Made by a program: the position numbers and the translations under genes. Below, piece after piece: positions 45,663 through 54,460 of a DNA stretch of 64,000 nt. Where the stretch lies: contig NZ_CP027229.1 of NCBI RefSeq assembly GCF_002999135.1, forward strand, positions 1,191,001 to 1,255,000, read 5' to 3'. The notes below the pieces were generated by a model that was given only the letters and a program-made list of their open reading frames with translations, was not told where the DNA came from and ran no database searches. This stretch comes from Capnocytophaga sp. oral taxon 878. Lineage in GTDB: Bacteria; Bacteroidota; Bacteroidia; Flavobacteriales; Flavobacteriaceae. Within the stretch, counting starts at the first letter, position 1; each line of letters starts with the position of its first letter.

Positions 45663-45972
45663 AACCTTTGGCTTTTTGAGTGAGGGATTGCAGGTAGCTT
45701 TCAGTGTTTTCTACCGATTGACTGATAAGGAGTTTGCGAATGCTTCCCAAGGTATAGAAATACTGTCCATAGATTTTGGAGTAGGTGATTTCATTGCGTT
45801 TGCGCATTCGCCATAGAGTTTTCTCACTTAGGTGGAGATATTGACAGATTTCTTTTTGGTTGAGCCACAAACTATCCCACTCAATAGGCTCTTGCTTGAG
45901 TTGGTTTTCAATGCTTTGGAGTTGCTCCATAAGGGCTTTCCAAGCGGATTCTTCAATGGTGATTAAATTCAT
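45634..45972 (-). CDS. Helix-turn-helix DNA-binding protein, first of the ICE operon
   Basis: A 112-residue protein. The start MNLITIEESAWKALMEQL is chosen because upstream codons give no typical domain sequence; an in-frame extension to 46056 exists. A helix-turn-helix follows: WLNQKEICQYLHLSEKTLWRMRKRNEITYSKIYGQYFYTLGSIRKLL, a winged excisionase-like fold. It resembles the 113-residue protein further along. It overlaps the primase gene by 29 bases. The repeat-rich upstream region may be its operator. Confidence 0.72.
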   Translation of the reverse strand: MNLITIEESAWKALMEQLQSIENQLKQEPIEWDSLWLNQKEICQYLHLSEKTLWRMRKRNEITYSKIYGQYFYTLGSIRKLLISQSVENTESYLQSLTQKAKGYVEKARYFK

Positions 45973-46386
45973 TGCGTATAGGGTTAAATTCTCGGCAGCA
46001 AAGTTCTGACAAATACAAAACATAAACTGCCAAGTACTACCCATTGAAATGTGCATTTTAACGCAGTTGAAGTGATTTTTATTTATTTTATTGATTATGA
46101 GTGTATTACAAGATAATTGTAACGTATTTTTGGAGTATAAACTACTTTTATAGGAAGAAATGTCTAAAAAATGCCAATGGGCTATAATGGGCTTTTTGAG
46201 AAATGGAGGTAAAAGTGTGTTTAGGGAGTTTCTATAGAAGAGTTAAATTGAAAATAATAAATATAATTGAAAATAATGAATATAATATTTGATTATAAAT
46301 CCTTCTCCCTAAAAAAGGGAAACTGTCTATTTCCCTAAAAAACTGATTAAACAATGTTTAAACGTTTTTATTTGAAGTTAGCAAAA
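45973..46386. other. Regulatory-looking gap between rteC and the HTH gene
   Basis: An AT-rich 414-base gap with no convincing gene. It holds a 19-base tandem direct repeat (46247-46284) and a small palindrome TCCCTaaaaaAGGGA (46306-46320), with TTCCCTAAAAAA repeated 15 bases further on. It lies upstream of the HTH-primase-topB genes, the position where RteC acts in CTnDOT. Operator function is inference. Confidence 0.45.
46247..46284. repeat. 19-base tandem direct repeat, candidate operator
   Basis: Two adjacent units (46247-46265 and 46266-46284) of ATTGAAAATAATAAATATA differ at one base. They sit upstream of the ICE HTH operon. Confidence 0.7.
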
Positions 46387-47212
46387 CTACTTTTGGTCGG
46401 AGTTGTTTATATGATCTAGTAAAGCCGCTTTTAAAGCATCGAGGAAAGGTGTAAGGTTTTTTGAGCGTCCTTTCATACGATGAAAAGTGTGATACAGATC
46501 TCCCAATTCTACCTTGAAGAGCTTTTCAAATACCGCAGTTAGCTTCTTGATAGAAACTTTTCCTGATGAAATGCGATTGGTAGCATACAAACCATAGATT
46601 AGCTCTATGAGTTCAGTCTTTTTCCCTGTCCATTCTAAGAGATTTAGAATTTCTAAAGGCATATCTTCTTCTTCACGAGTACGAAAAAAAAAGATAATCG
46701 GAGAGTTCCTTGGCAGCCCCTATCTTAGCAACTTCAAAGCTACCACAAGTAGAAAAGGCTCCATCAAAAGAAAACAAATACTCCTCTTTGCTTTGAGGAA
46801 GGTAGTCGTAATTGCGAGTAAAATACTCTACATCACGATTGGTTCTTCCTAAAGCAATGTAGCTGAAGAAATCGGTTGCTTCTAAAGTCTCTGACTCTTT
46901 AAACCATTGGGCTTCTTTGTCTTTTAGAAACTTTTTAGCAGCCTCAGTAGAGAGTAAAGTTGCTTTACTTTCTATCTGGTAGATCTCATTATAGAAAATG
47001 AGTCTGCTAACCATTTGAGGTTGTACCTCGCGGAAGAAATGTATCTCTTCTGCTTGGCCCGTAAAACCTTGTTGCAATACCTCTTCCTTGACCTTCCTTA
47101 AAAGGTCTTTTAGGAATTGTACCATTTGTAAAGATTCTTTAACCACGGCGGATCCTTCCAGCGCGGTTTGGCGTTCTCTTACAGCCAACTGATTCAAGAT
47201 TTGTTGAAACAT
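46387..47212 (-). pseudogene. rteC: RteC-type regulator, frameshifted at A9
   Basis: Two frames encode one RteC-like protein of about 275 residues. The first (47212-46673, 179 residues) has the RteC N-terminal half (HFFREVQPQMVSRLIFYNEIYQIE, NRDVEYFTRNYDYLPQSKEEYLFSFD). The second (46662-46387) has the C-terminal half (MPLEILNLLEWTGKKTELIELIYGLYA, LGDLYHTFHRMKGRSKNLTPFL). The break is an A9 run at 46684-46692; removing one base joins LSDYLFF to RTREEEDMPLE. In CTnDOT, RteC activates excision genes. Here the activator is broken, phase-variable or hit by a sequencing error. An element without RteC would probably be less able to excise. Confidence 0.78.
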
Positions 47213-47325
47213 AAATAAAATATTAAATTTATTGCGCTATATTACGAAAAAACAATGATATACGCAAACTAAAAAAAATCTTCATTTTTTAAACAACTGG
47301 TTTGCAGGAGATTTACAATTAGCTC

Positions 47326-47389
47326 CCCGCAAACGTGCGCTGCTGCATAGGCTTCTACAGAAGCCTATGCAGCAGCGCACGTTTGCGGG
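47326..47389. repeat. 31-base perfect palindrome with a 2-base loop
   Basis: Arms 47326-47356 and 47359-47389 are exact complements with AC between them. The GC content is far above the surrounding sequence. It could be a strong RNA hairpin, a cruciform or a protein-binding site. No T-rich tail follows directly on either strand. Confidence 0.9.
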
Positions 47390-47405
47390 TGCAAAGGTAA
47401 AATTT

Positions 47406-47437
47406 TTTGTTTATATTGTCAAGATGTTGTACCTTTG
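47406..47437 (+). promoter_or_regulatory. Plus-strand promoter-like pair beside the palindrome
   Basis: TTTG (47406-47409), 20 bases, TACCTTTG (47430-47437). It matches consensus but no ORF follows on the plus strand before the convergent genes. It might drive a small RNA or be a fortuitous match formed by the attachment-type sequence. Confidence 0.4.
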
Positions 47438-47656
47438 CACCCAGAAGTTACTGAGAAAATAGGTATAATCAAATGAAATAAGAACCATTACTAAATCGTT
47501 ACCTACTCTTATTGTAATTCCTATATCTTCTTTATTTTGAATAGATTATAAAAGTAGTTTCAATTTTTGCCCAAAATCAAACCATACACCATCACCAGCA
47601 TAATACTGTTCCAATTTTATATCTCCAGCCATATAATCTTGCATTATTTCTATTAA

Positions 47657-48340
47657 CTAAACCAAAAACAATCCGGTTTTTTGTAAGTAATAATTTTGTC
47701 TTACAGCTTCTTTTGCTTTGTCTGATATCCAAAAATCAGGTGTAAGCAGAAGTCCATCTTTCATTACTTTAGCCTTATGACTTACTTTTTTAATATGCTT
47801 AACAATATCTTTAAAAATTGTACACATAGGATACTTTTCAGTAGCATAATTACCTTTCAGGTTATCATTTTTATCCTTCAAACTGATAGTTTTAGGATAA
47901 GTAAGCCGTAATCCAAATACATTTTCAGGCTGGTGATAGATGGTCGATAGCAAGTTTTTTTCCTTTTTGTATAGAAGATGAAAAGGATCTATCTCCATAA
48001 AAGGTTCCTTGCTCCGTACCAGTTTATATTCCTCCGATACCTTACCTCCTAGTACCACTTCCGGAAAAATAAGTTTCTCTATTTGGTCAATCATCCCCTG
48101 CCGCATCGCATCTTCTACTGAAGCCAATGTTTTGTGATCATACTTTTCTTCACGAAGTAGTATTTTTTCATAGTACTGCTGGTAAGCTGCAAATATTTCT
48201 TGCTTTTCAGTGCCAAAATAATCTATATTCACACGAGTATTGTTAGTTACAAACTCACAATCCTCTCTACCAAATATAGTTTCAAACTCCTCAGGAGTGA
48301 TAACAAAATAAAATTTATGCCAAGTATTTCCGAAGTACAT
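47657..48340 (-). CDS. Hypothetical protein, 227 residues
   Basis: A soluble protein with no signal peptide or membrane span, rich in charged and aromatic residues (FYFVITPEEFETIFGREDC, VEDAMRQGMIDQIEKLIFPEV). I recognise no domain. It lies between the ICE junction region and the M1 peptidase gene, so it may be the last element gene or the first chromosomal gene. A hairpin lies upstream of it. Its composition resembles the ICE genes more than the peptidase gene. Confidence 0.55.
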   Translation of the reverse strand: MYFGNTWHKFYFVITPEEFETIFGREDCEFVTNNTRVNIDYFGTEKQEIFAAYQQYYEKILLREEKYDHKTLASVEDAMRQGMIDQIEKLIFPEVVLGGKVSEEYKLVRSKEPFMEIDPFHLLYKKEKNLLSTIYHQPENVFGLRLTYPKTISLKDKNDNLKGNYATEKYPMCTIFKDIVKHIKKVSHKAKVMKDGLLLTPDFWISDKAKEAVRQNYYLQKTGLFLV

Positions 48341-48384
48341 CCTATAATATTGTTTAATTTAAGTTAGAATACGCTTTATTAAAA

Positions 48385-48431
48385 TTTTGCCAAAGACTGA
48401 AGCGCCTATCGCACTACAACCTTTGGCAAAA
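48385..48431 (-). terminator. Terminator-like inverted repeat after the M1 peptidase gene
   Basis: An 11-base perfect stem (48385-48395 with 48421-48431, TTTTGCCAAAG/CTTTGGCAAAA) with a 25-base loop. On the minus strand TTTTAA follows, so it can end the peptidase transcript about 45 bases after the stop. Confidence 0.55.
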
Positions 48432-48474
48432 CTTACAATCATTTGTTTGTTAGAAACTAACAAGCAAACACTAA

Positions 48475-50943
48475 TTAAAACATAGCTTTAATCTCTTCCA
48501 ATAATCTAATTTGTTCTTTTACCGATTCTGTCTGATGTAAGCCACGTTTTATACTAATCCCTTCTTCTAAAGCCTTTATAAGCATTTGTTTCCCTTCTGG
48601 GTTTTCCATATCTTGAGCTATCCCTTTCAACGACTTGTTCAAAAGAACTACCAATTCTGTATTATCCAAGCCCATTGCCCAATCATAAGCTTTCTTGAAA
48701 TTAGCAGCTACTTCGGCATTATCTCTTTCAATAAAAGGATAGTACACCGTGTAAGGCATAATAGCAGGAAGGTATTTTTCCATCTTGTTATCTATAATCA
48801 CCGGGGTAAGTCCAGATAGCTGGTCTGCATCAAGATCCGCTGGGTTTGCTTTTTCTAAGAAGTTCTTAGCACGAGCAGGATTGGTACGGGCTAAAGCATT
48901 AAGTGCTGCATTTCTTACAGATCCCGAAGCGATATTTAGTGCTTTTTCATACAAATCTATATAATCTCTTTTGTATTTTGAAGTTGCCAACACCCATATA
49001 GCTGCCGATTTTACTAAGTTCTTATCATCATTAGCAGCTACCTTCTCTACCAAGGTAACATCTTCTTTAGTAAGTTCATAATCTGCCAACTTTTGGAGGG
49101 CTATAATACGTATCTGGAAATAAGGGTCTTTTAGCCCTGCCAATAGTATTTCTTTACCCTGAGGTGCAGTAGGAGCGGTTACAGCTTCCATACGGCTTTT
49201 TAAGGCTTTAGCATGCTGCATTTGGTACAGATTCTCTTCCCACGTTTTAATATAACGTTCCTCCAATATCACTATTCCCTCAGGATTTATATCTACTAGT
49301 TCAGGAGCTACCGACATTTCAAAAGTAAACAGATTCTCTTTTTTAGCATTTACCCATACTTTATGGCGTACTGCTTTACCATTATGATAAATATCTATAT
49401 CCAAAGGAAACTGAAAATAATTATCTTCTCCTTTTTGTATAATATTAACTGATAGTTTTTTAGTTTCAGCATCAAAAGCCTTTTTAACCTGTACTATAGG
49501 GTTACCACTCCCAAAATACCACTGATTAAAAAACCAGTTAAGGTCTTTACCACTTATCTTTTCAAATGAAAGGCGCAACTGATGTGCCTCACCAGTACCA
49601 TATTCATTGCTTTTCAAATAATCAGTAATAGCTTTAAAGAAAGCCTCATCACCAAGGTAATTACGTAACATATGAAGTATAGCACCCCCTTTGTTATATG
49701 ATACCAAGTCGAACATATCCTCACGTGAGTCATACCCAAAACGCACCAAATCTTTAGTAAAATCATCTGGACGCTGATGATATTGCAAAGTATTATTACG
49801 CAAATGATAATCAGCCGCATCTCTACCGTATTTATGGTCTATCCATAAGTACTCACTATAATTAGCAAATGATTCATTCACTGTAAGGTTAGACCAGCTT
49901 TCAGTTGTCACCAAGTCGCCAAACCAATGGTGAGCCAATTCATGTGCAATAATAGGTTCCCAGTGGTTTTGATCGTTAAGAGCATCAGCACTTTGGTAAG
50001 CAGTTTCTGCGTGGCTTACAGCAGTTGTATTTTCCATTGCTCCACTCACAAACTCACGCACTATCATTTGTGCATATTTAGCCCAAGGAAAATCATACCC
50101 AAAACGTTCTGAAAAGAACGTAATCATATCAGATGTATTACCAAAAATCTTTTTAGCTACAGGCGCATATTCCTTTTCCACATAGTACTCTATAGGCACT
50201 TTACCACGCCAAGGTTTATCTTTTACTACTGCAAATTCACCTGCTCCCATAAATACAAGATAAGGAGCATGAGGCTTATCCATCACCCAGCGGTCTGTAC
50301 GCATACTACCTTTCTTCAAGCTACTTTTTAGCAACCCGTTTGAAAGAGTAACAAAGCTATTAGGCACAGTTATCTCTATTTCGTGAGTCATTTTTTGGTT
50401 AGGCTTATCAATAGTTGGGAACCAGCATGATGAACCTTCTGTCTCTCCCTGTGTCCATACTTGGCGCATAGGCTTATCAGCTTCTCCTTTTGGGTTGATA
50501 AAGTAAAGACCTTTAGCATCTGTAATAGCACGACTTCCTTTATCAGTTACCATCTCAGGCTGAGCCGTATATTGAATATAAACTGTATAGTTTTCTCCTT
50601 TGTTGTAGGTTTTATTAAGCTTTATACGCAGCATATCTTTTTCATATCGATACGAAAGCGGTGTTTGCTTACCCTTTTGGCTAAGAGCCACTTTGTGAAT
50701 AAGCATTGCTTTAGCATCTAGAATAAGACTATCATTAGCGTAGAAAAAAGGAGCCGCTGTAATCCACTCTTCTCCATCAAGGGTTTGGTTATCAAAGTTA
50801 AAACTCACCTTCAACGAAGTATGTTTTAAGGCCGTTTTCTTTTCAGGAGTTGCGTGATAAAGGCCTCTTCCCGAAGTATCAGTTTGTGCCGAAACGTAGC
50901 CCATTACTAAGAGGGCTATGCTGGCTAAAAGTCTTTTTTTCAT
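48475..50943 (-). CDS. M1 family zinc aminopeptidase, exported
   Basis: An 822-residue exported metallopeptidase. Signal peptide (RLLASIALLVMGYVSAQ, about residues 3-20), then an N-terminal beta saddle. The catalytic domain has GAMENTTAV (301-309) and HELAHHWFGD (334-343) with the third zinc ligand in ESFANYSEYLW. A C-terminal HEAT-like helical domain (about 560-822) contains repeated alanine-rich helices. It removes N-terminal residues from peptides in the periplasm or outside. It is transcribed alone, with a promoter upstream and a terminator downstream. Length is normal for bacterial M1 proteins with the helical tail. Confidence 0.92.
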   Translation of the reverse strand: MKKRLLASIALLVMGYVSAQTDTSGRGLYHATPEKKTALKHTSLKVSFNFDNQTLDGEEWITAAPFFYANDSLILDAKAMLIHKVALSQKGKQTPLSYRYEKDMLRIKLNKTYNKGENYTVYIQYTAQPEMVTDKGSRAITDAKGLYFINPKGEADKPMRQVWTQGETEGSSCWFPTIDKPNQKMTHEIEITVPNSFVTLSNGLLKSSLKKGSMRTDRWVMDKPHAPYLVFMGAGEFAVVKDKPWRGKVPIEYYVEKEYAPVAKKIFGNTSDMITFFSERFGYDFPWAKYAQMIVREFVSGAMENTTAVSHAETAYQSADALNDQNHWEPIIAHELAHHWFGDLVTTESWSNLTVNESFANYSEYLWIDHKYGRDAADYHLRNNTLQYHQRPDDFTKDLVRFGYDSREDMFDLVSYNKGGAILHMLRNYLGDEAFFKAITDYLKSNEYGTGEAHQLRLSFEKISGKDLNWFFNQWYFGSGNPIVQVKKAFDAETKKLSVNIIQKGEDNYFQFPLDIDIYHNGKAVRHKVWVNAKKENLFTFEMSVAPELVDINPEGIVILEERYIKTWEENLYQMQHAKALKSRMEAVTAPTAPQGKEILLAGLKDPYFQIRIIALQKLADYELTKEDVTLVEKVAANDDKNLVKSAAIWVLATSKYKRDYIDLYEKALNIASGSVRNAALNALARTNPARAKNFLEKANPADLDADQLSGLTPVIIDNKMEKYLPAIMPYTVYYPFIERDNAEVAANFKKAYDWAMGLDNTELVVLLNKSLKGIAQDMENPEGKQMLIKALEEGISIKRGLHQTESVKEQIRLLEEIKAMF

Positions 50944-51010
50944 TAGTTTAGCTTATTTTACTTTATAAAAATATATTTAATTCTTTATTCCTAAAGGTTT
51001 AATTTCGGCG

Positions 51011-51041
51011 CAAAGGTACAAATACTTACCAAATTTGCAAA
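51011..51041 (-). promoter_or_regulatory. Promoter of the M1 peptidase gene
   Basis: On the minus strand TTTG, 19 bases, TACCTTTG, with both elements exact. It is about 68 bases before the start codon. Confidence 0.7.
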
Positions 51042-51141
51042 TCAATAACCAACAATTATAAATTTCAGCACCCCCTACCTCCTACCCTCACCCTACAATC
51101 CCCAAACATTCAGTCTAAGATCAATATAAGATGAAAAAAGC

Positions 51142-51189
51142 TTGAACGAACGAATAACGAAGGATAAACGAACTATAAACGAAGGATAG
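51142..51189 (+). repeat. 48-base dispersed repeat, copy A
   Basis: An exact inverted copy of 60300-60347. It contains two AACGAAGGATA units and GAACGAACGAATAACGAAGG. C-rich sequence precedes it, and the other copy has the matching G-rich flank, so the repeat unit may be longer than the exact core. Confidence 0.9.
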
Positions 51190-51264
51190 TTAGTGAGCAA
51201 ACACAAACTTATAACCTATAACTTATACCCTTCTATTCCTAAAAACTACCCCCTAACACCTAAA

Positions 51265-52539
51265 CTATTTCTTACCCAAAACCAACTGATTAATAACCGT
51301 AAGTGTAATAGAAATATTATTCTCGTAATAACGCCTCGCCCAAAAAGTATATGCCCAACGAACAAAAGCCGCATCACGCTCATCAAGGGCTTTCTCAAAA
51401 TCAGCAATATCATATCGCTCAAAAATAGGTCTCAGCCTCTCAAGCTGCTCTTCCAGAGGTTTTTGCAATATCATCACATCCAATATATCTTCATACACAT
51501 CTGGCGCACTATCCTCCATTTGATGGTATATAGTAAGTAACTCATTAGCATACAGCCTAATAGTAAAAGCCGTAGCTTTACCTTCCTTCCCTTTTTGGGG
51601 CAACAAATAGCGCAACAATTCGTCTCTAAAAGTATACCAAAAAACAGCCAGCCTATTATTATCACGCCCCACAATTTCAGCTAGTCTATTTAGCGTAGGA
51701 TGTTGGCGCTTTAACTGCTTATTAGGCGCTTTAAGATACTTCGTAAAATGCGATACTTGCGTCAAACTATCATAGCGCTTATCAGATAAAATTTTAGCCA
51801 ATGAGTCCGCATTAAACTGAACCTTATCCCACTCAAAAGGCTCCTCCTCCTCACCTCCTCCATAATCATCATAATCATCTATAATAGTATCATTCACCAC
51901 CCCAAACTCATCTTCATTAACCTCTTGCGGAACATTAAAGTTAGAATAAGCATACCCCAAAGCATACTCCGGCATACGAAAAGCACAATATGACATACAC
52001 AAACCAAAAGCAAGAGCTATACCACTGAAAATCAGAAAAGTATTACCTACCATTGTCAATTTCCTTTTTCTCAGATAATTACCCAACCAAAAAAGAGGAA
52101 AATACACCAATGCTATACGCAAGTACAAATCTCCCGTAATATCGCTACTCAAATTATAATACTCGTGATGCGGCAATAACCATAATAAACAAGTAATAAG
52201 AAGAAAGCCCATAAAAAACAACTCCGATAAAAGCAGATTTTTCACCCAAAAAGCAGTCTGCATAGGAGCCTTTTTCTTAGCAAAATAAACAATAGGAGCT
52301 ATAATACCCGCTACCAATACCGATAGCAAAACAAAAAGAAGAAAGTAAAAAAGCACAAATATGAACGAATCTTGATAAAGCTCCTCCATCGACAGATCAA
52401 AGTAATACAACGGTTCACCTATGAAACGCAAGCAGTTACAAGCCTCCTCATAATTTGCACAAAAAAATAATACCCCTATAAAAACTACAGGAGCTATGAG
52501 TTGAAACCAAGCCAGTGAATGTAAGTAATAAGATTTCAT
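51265..52539 (-). CDS. Unknown membrane protein, 424 residues
   Basis: Five to six hydrophobic spans in the first 200 residues (LIAPVVFIGVLFFCA, FIFVLFYFLLFVLLSVLVAGIIAPIVYFA, LLSELFFMGFLLITCLLWLL, IALVYFPLFWLGNYL, FLIFSGIALAFGLCMSYCAF) and a soluble acidic C-terminal half (DDYDDYGGGEEEEPFEWD, then helices). I do not recognise a family. It is divergent from the lytic transglycosylase gene, with a shared 90-base promoter region. It lies downstream of no gene that suggests a role. Confidence 0.6.
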   Translation of the reverse strand: MKSYYLHSLAWFQLIAPVVFIGVLFFCANYEEACNCLRFIGEPLYYFDLSMEELYQDSFIFVLFYFLLFVLLSVLVAGIIAPIVYFAKKKAPMQTAFWVKNLLLSELFFMGFLLITCLLWLLPHHEYYNLSSDITGDLYLRIALVYFPLFWLGNYLRKRKLTMVGNTFLIFSGIALAFGLCMSYCAFRMPEYALGYAYSNFNVPQEVNEDEFGVVNDTIIDDYDDYGGGEEEEPFEWDKVQFNADSLAKILSDKRYDSLTQVSHFTKYLKAPNKQLKRQHPTLNRLAEIVGRDNNRLAVFWYTFRDELLRYLLPQKGKEGKATAFTIRLYANELLTIYHQMEDSAPDVYEDILDVMILQKPLEEQLERLRPIFERYDIADFEKALDERDAAFVRWAYTFWARRYYENNISITLTVINQLVLGKK

Positions 52540-52560
52540 TTAAAAACACTTTTTTAGGTG

Positions 52561-52568
52561 CAAAGATA
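52561..52568 (-). promoter_or_regulatory. Promoter -7 box of the 424-residue membrane protein
   Basis: The minus strand reads TATCTTTG about 25 bases before the start. There is no clear -33 TTTG at the expected distance. Confidence 0.45.
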
Positions 52569-52575
52569 ACGATTA

Positions 52576-52607
52576 TTTGTTAAATTCCTAATTAATTCGT
52601 ACCTTTG
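52576..52607 (+). promoter_or_regulatory. Promoter of the lytic transglycosylase gene
   Basis: TTTG (52576-52579), 20 bases, TACCTTTG (52600-52607). Both elements match exactly. It also shows that the TTG inside the -7 box is not the start codon of the gene. Confidence 0.7.
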
Positions 52608-52628
52608 CCCCATAAAAATAATATAAAA

Positions 52629-53600
52629 ATGAAAACAACCTTACAACGCATTAGCTTAGGCTTAGGCATCATTATAACCTCTGGTTTTTTGGTGAATGCT
52701 ATGTCAGTAAAAAAAGAAGAACGCAATATTTACCAACAAGCTCAAGAAGAAGTAACCCATAACCCACTATCTGCCAATGCCTCCGAATATAAAGACAGCT
52801 TTTTTAATAACTACAAAGTCTACGCTATTGATTTACCTGATAAAATAGACTTTGCAGGTGAACAAGTACCTCTAAACGACCCCGATGTATATGAGCGTTT
52901 GGATAGAGAGTTCCTTGTCAATGCCTATTGGCAATCCAACGGATTGCTACTTATCAAGCGGGCTAATAAGTACTTCCCTATCATCGAGCCTATACTAAAA
53001 CGCAATAACATCCCCGACGATTTTAAATACTTAGCTCTTATAGAAAGCGGACTTACCAATGCCGTATCGCCCTCCGGAGCAAGTGGCTTTTGGCAATTTA
53101 TGAAAGCTGCTGCCCAAGAATATGGCTTAGAAGTAAATGACCAAGTAGATGAGCGCTATCACCTTGAAAAAGCAACTCAAGCAGCCTGCGATTATCTAAA
53201 TCGGGCTAAACGCTCCACAGGCTCTTGGACGATGGCTGCCGCTGCCTATAACGCCGGAGTAGCAGGTATGAATAAGCAAACCTCTTTCCAGCAAACCGAT
53301 AACTACTATGATTTATGGCTGAATACCGAAACCTCTCGGTATGTATTCCGCATTTTAGCGGTAAAAGAAATAATGAAGAATCCCAGAAAGTATGGGTTTA
53401 TTTTTGAAACAAAACACTTGTATAATGAACTTCCTACCTACAATGTAATGGTAGATGGCGCTATTGAAAACCTCACCGATTTTGCCAAGAGCCATAACAT
53501 TACCTATAAAGATTTGAAGATTTATAACCCTTGGCTACGCGATAGGAAGTTAGATAACAAAAGTAATAAAACCTACTATATAAAAATCCCGAAGAAATAA
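52629..53600 (+). CDS. Membrane-bound lytic murein transglycosylase (SLT family)
   Basis: A 323-residue protein starting MKTTLQRISLGLGIIITSGFLV, an export signal or membrane anchor. The catalytic SLT domain has ALIESGLTNAVSPSGASGFWQFM, where the Glu is the general acid, then the helix with AAAYNAGVAGM. A C-terminal LysM-like module (NLTDFAKSHNITYKDLKIYNPWL) may bind peptidoglycan. The enzyme cleaves the glycan strand in the periplasm with formation of anhydro-muropeptides. I chose this ATG over the in-frame TTG at 52605 because the promoter -7 box covers that codon. Confidence 0.88.
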   Translation: MKTTLQRISLGLGIIITSGFLVNAMSVKKEERNIYQQAQEEVTHNPLSANASEYKDSFFNNYKVYAIDLPDKIDFAGEQVPLNDPDVYERLDREFLVNAYWQSNGLLLIKRANKYFPIIEPILKRNNIPDDFKYLALIESGLTNAVSPSGASGFWQFMKAAAQEYGLEVNDQVDERYHLEKATQAACDYLNRAKRSTGSWTMAAAAYNAGVAGMNKQTSFQQTDNYYDLWLNTETSRYVFRILAVKEIMKNPRKYGFIFETKHLYNELPTYNVMVDGAIENLTDFAKSHNITYKDLKIYNPWLRDRKLDNKSNKTYYIKIPKK

Positions 53601-53618
53601 TTATTTTATAATTAGAAG

Positions 53619-54431
53619 TTACAGTACCGATATTTGCAGGTTATTAATATCAGGAGCGAATTGTTGTAGTACTTCGGCCTTGCCATTGGCATACCAAAAG
53701 TGTTGAGCAGGAGTATCAGTATCGTTCAGTAGGTTATATTCTTCAAGTATATGGCGGGTTTGTTTAGCTACTGCATACCCCGAATCAATTACCTTAATAT
53801 GAGGGGGAATAAGCTGTTGTATTTGTGGTAGTAAGTAAGGGTAATGTGTGCAGCCCAACACTAAGTAATCAATACCTTGTGCTACCATTGGTAATAGGTG
53901 ATGACGTAAGAGTTCTGTCATTTCGGGGGTATTCATACGCCCTGTTTCAATAAGTTCTACTAGCCCCTCACCTACTTGCTCAATAATCTCTACTTGTTCT
54001 TCTTGCTTAAGGTGTTCACTATTTTTAGCAAAAAGGTCACTGGCAAGAGTACTACGGGTAGCTAGTACACCAATCTTCTTAGTAACACTCTGCAAACTGG
54101 CAGGCTTAATAGCTGGTTCAATTCCTATAAAAGGAACTTCTTTATAAGTTTCCCTCAAATACTGAATAGCATTTGTAGTACCTGTATTGCAGGCTACTAC
54201 TATAATTTTAGCTCCTTTGGCAAGCAATAAGCGCGTATTTGCATCACATAAGGCAATAATTTCAGCTTTTGTTTTCTCGCCATAAGGGGCATTCTTATTA
54301 TCAGCTATAAATAATGTATTTTCATTAGGCATTAAGGCGTTTACTTCTTTCCAGATAGTAGTTCCTCCCACCCCCGAATCAAATAGGCCTATAGGGGCTG
54401 TTTTATTGTTTATATTTTCCTGCATATTCAT
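53619..54431 (-). CDS. murI: Glutamate racemase
   Basis: A 270-residue cytoplasmic enzyme that makes D-glutamate for peptidoglycan. Conserved pieces: IGLFDSGVGGTTI, NAPYGEK, VACNTGTT with the first catalytic Cys, and LGCTHYP with the second. Length is standard. The start MNMQENINN could also be at residue 3. It follows the OmpH gene but is separated from it by a terminator, so it has its own transcript; a TATTTTTG box lies about 20 bases before the start. Confidence 0.93.
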   Translation of the reverse strand: MNMQENINNKTAPIGLFDSGVGGTTIWKEVNALMPNENTLFIADNKNAPYGEKTKAEIIALCDANTRLLLAKGAKIIVVACNTGTTNAIQYLRETYKEVPFIGIEPAIKPASLQSVTKKIGVLATRSTLASDLFAKNSEHLKQEEQVEIIEQVGEGLVELIETGRMNTPEMTELLRHHLLPMVAQGIDYLVLGCTHYPYLLPQIQQLIPPHIKVIDSGYAVAKQTRHILEEYNLLNDTDTPAQHFWYANGKAEVLQQFAPDINNLQISVL

Positions 54432-54460
54432 TACTGCTACTTTTCAAGCTGCAAAAATAA

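Larger units (their letters stand above)
47213..47656. other. Probable ICE/chromosome junction region, no gene
   Basis: A 444-base gap with no ORF of note. It carries a 31-base perfect inverted repeat (47326-47389) and, sharing its last three bases, a 13-base inverted repeat (47387-47399 with 47430-47442) whose arms read GGGTGCAAAGGTA and TACCTTTGCACCC. GTACCTTTGC at 47429-47438 matches the GTAnnTTTGC core of CTnDOT-type attachment sites. ICE genes lie on one side and a chromosomal gene set begins soon on the other. The exact boundary is not determined. Confidence 0.45.
50944..51264. other. Intergenic region with promoter and dispersed repeat
   Basis: A 321-base gap upstream of the M1 peptidase gene. 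It holds the promoter at 51011-51041, a C-rich stretch (51068-51109) and the 48-base repeat at 51142-51189. No gene is visible. Confidence 0.6.

Noticed and set aside
52605..52628. TTG start for the lytic transglycosylase gene
   Set aside because: The TTG lies inside the promoter -7 box; the ATG at 52629 gives a normal signal sequence.
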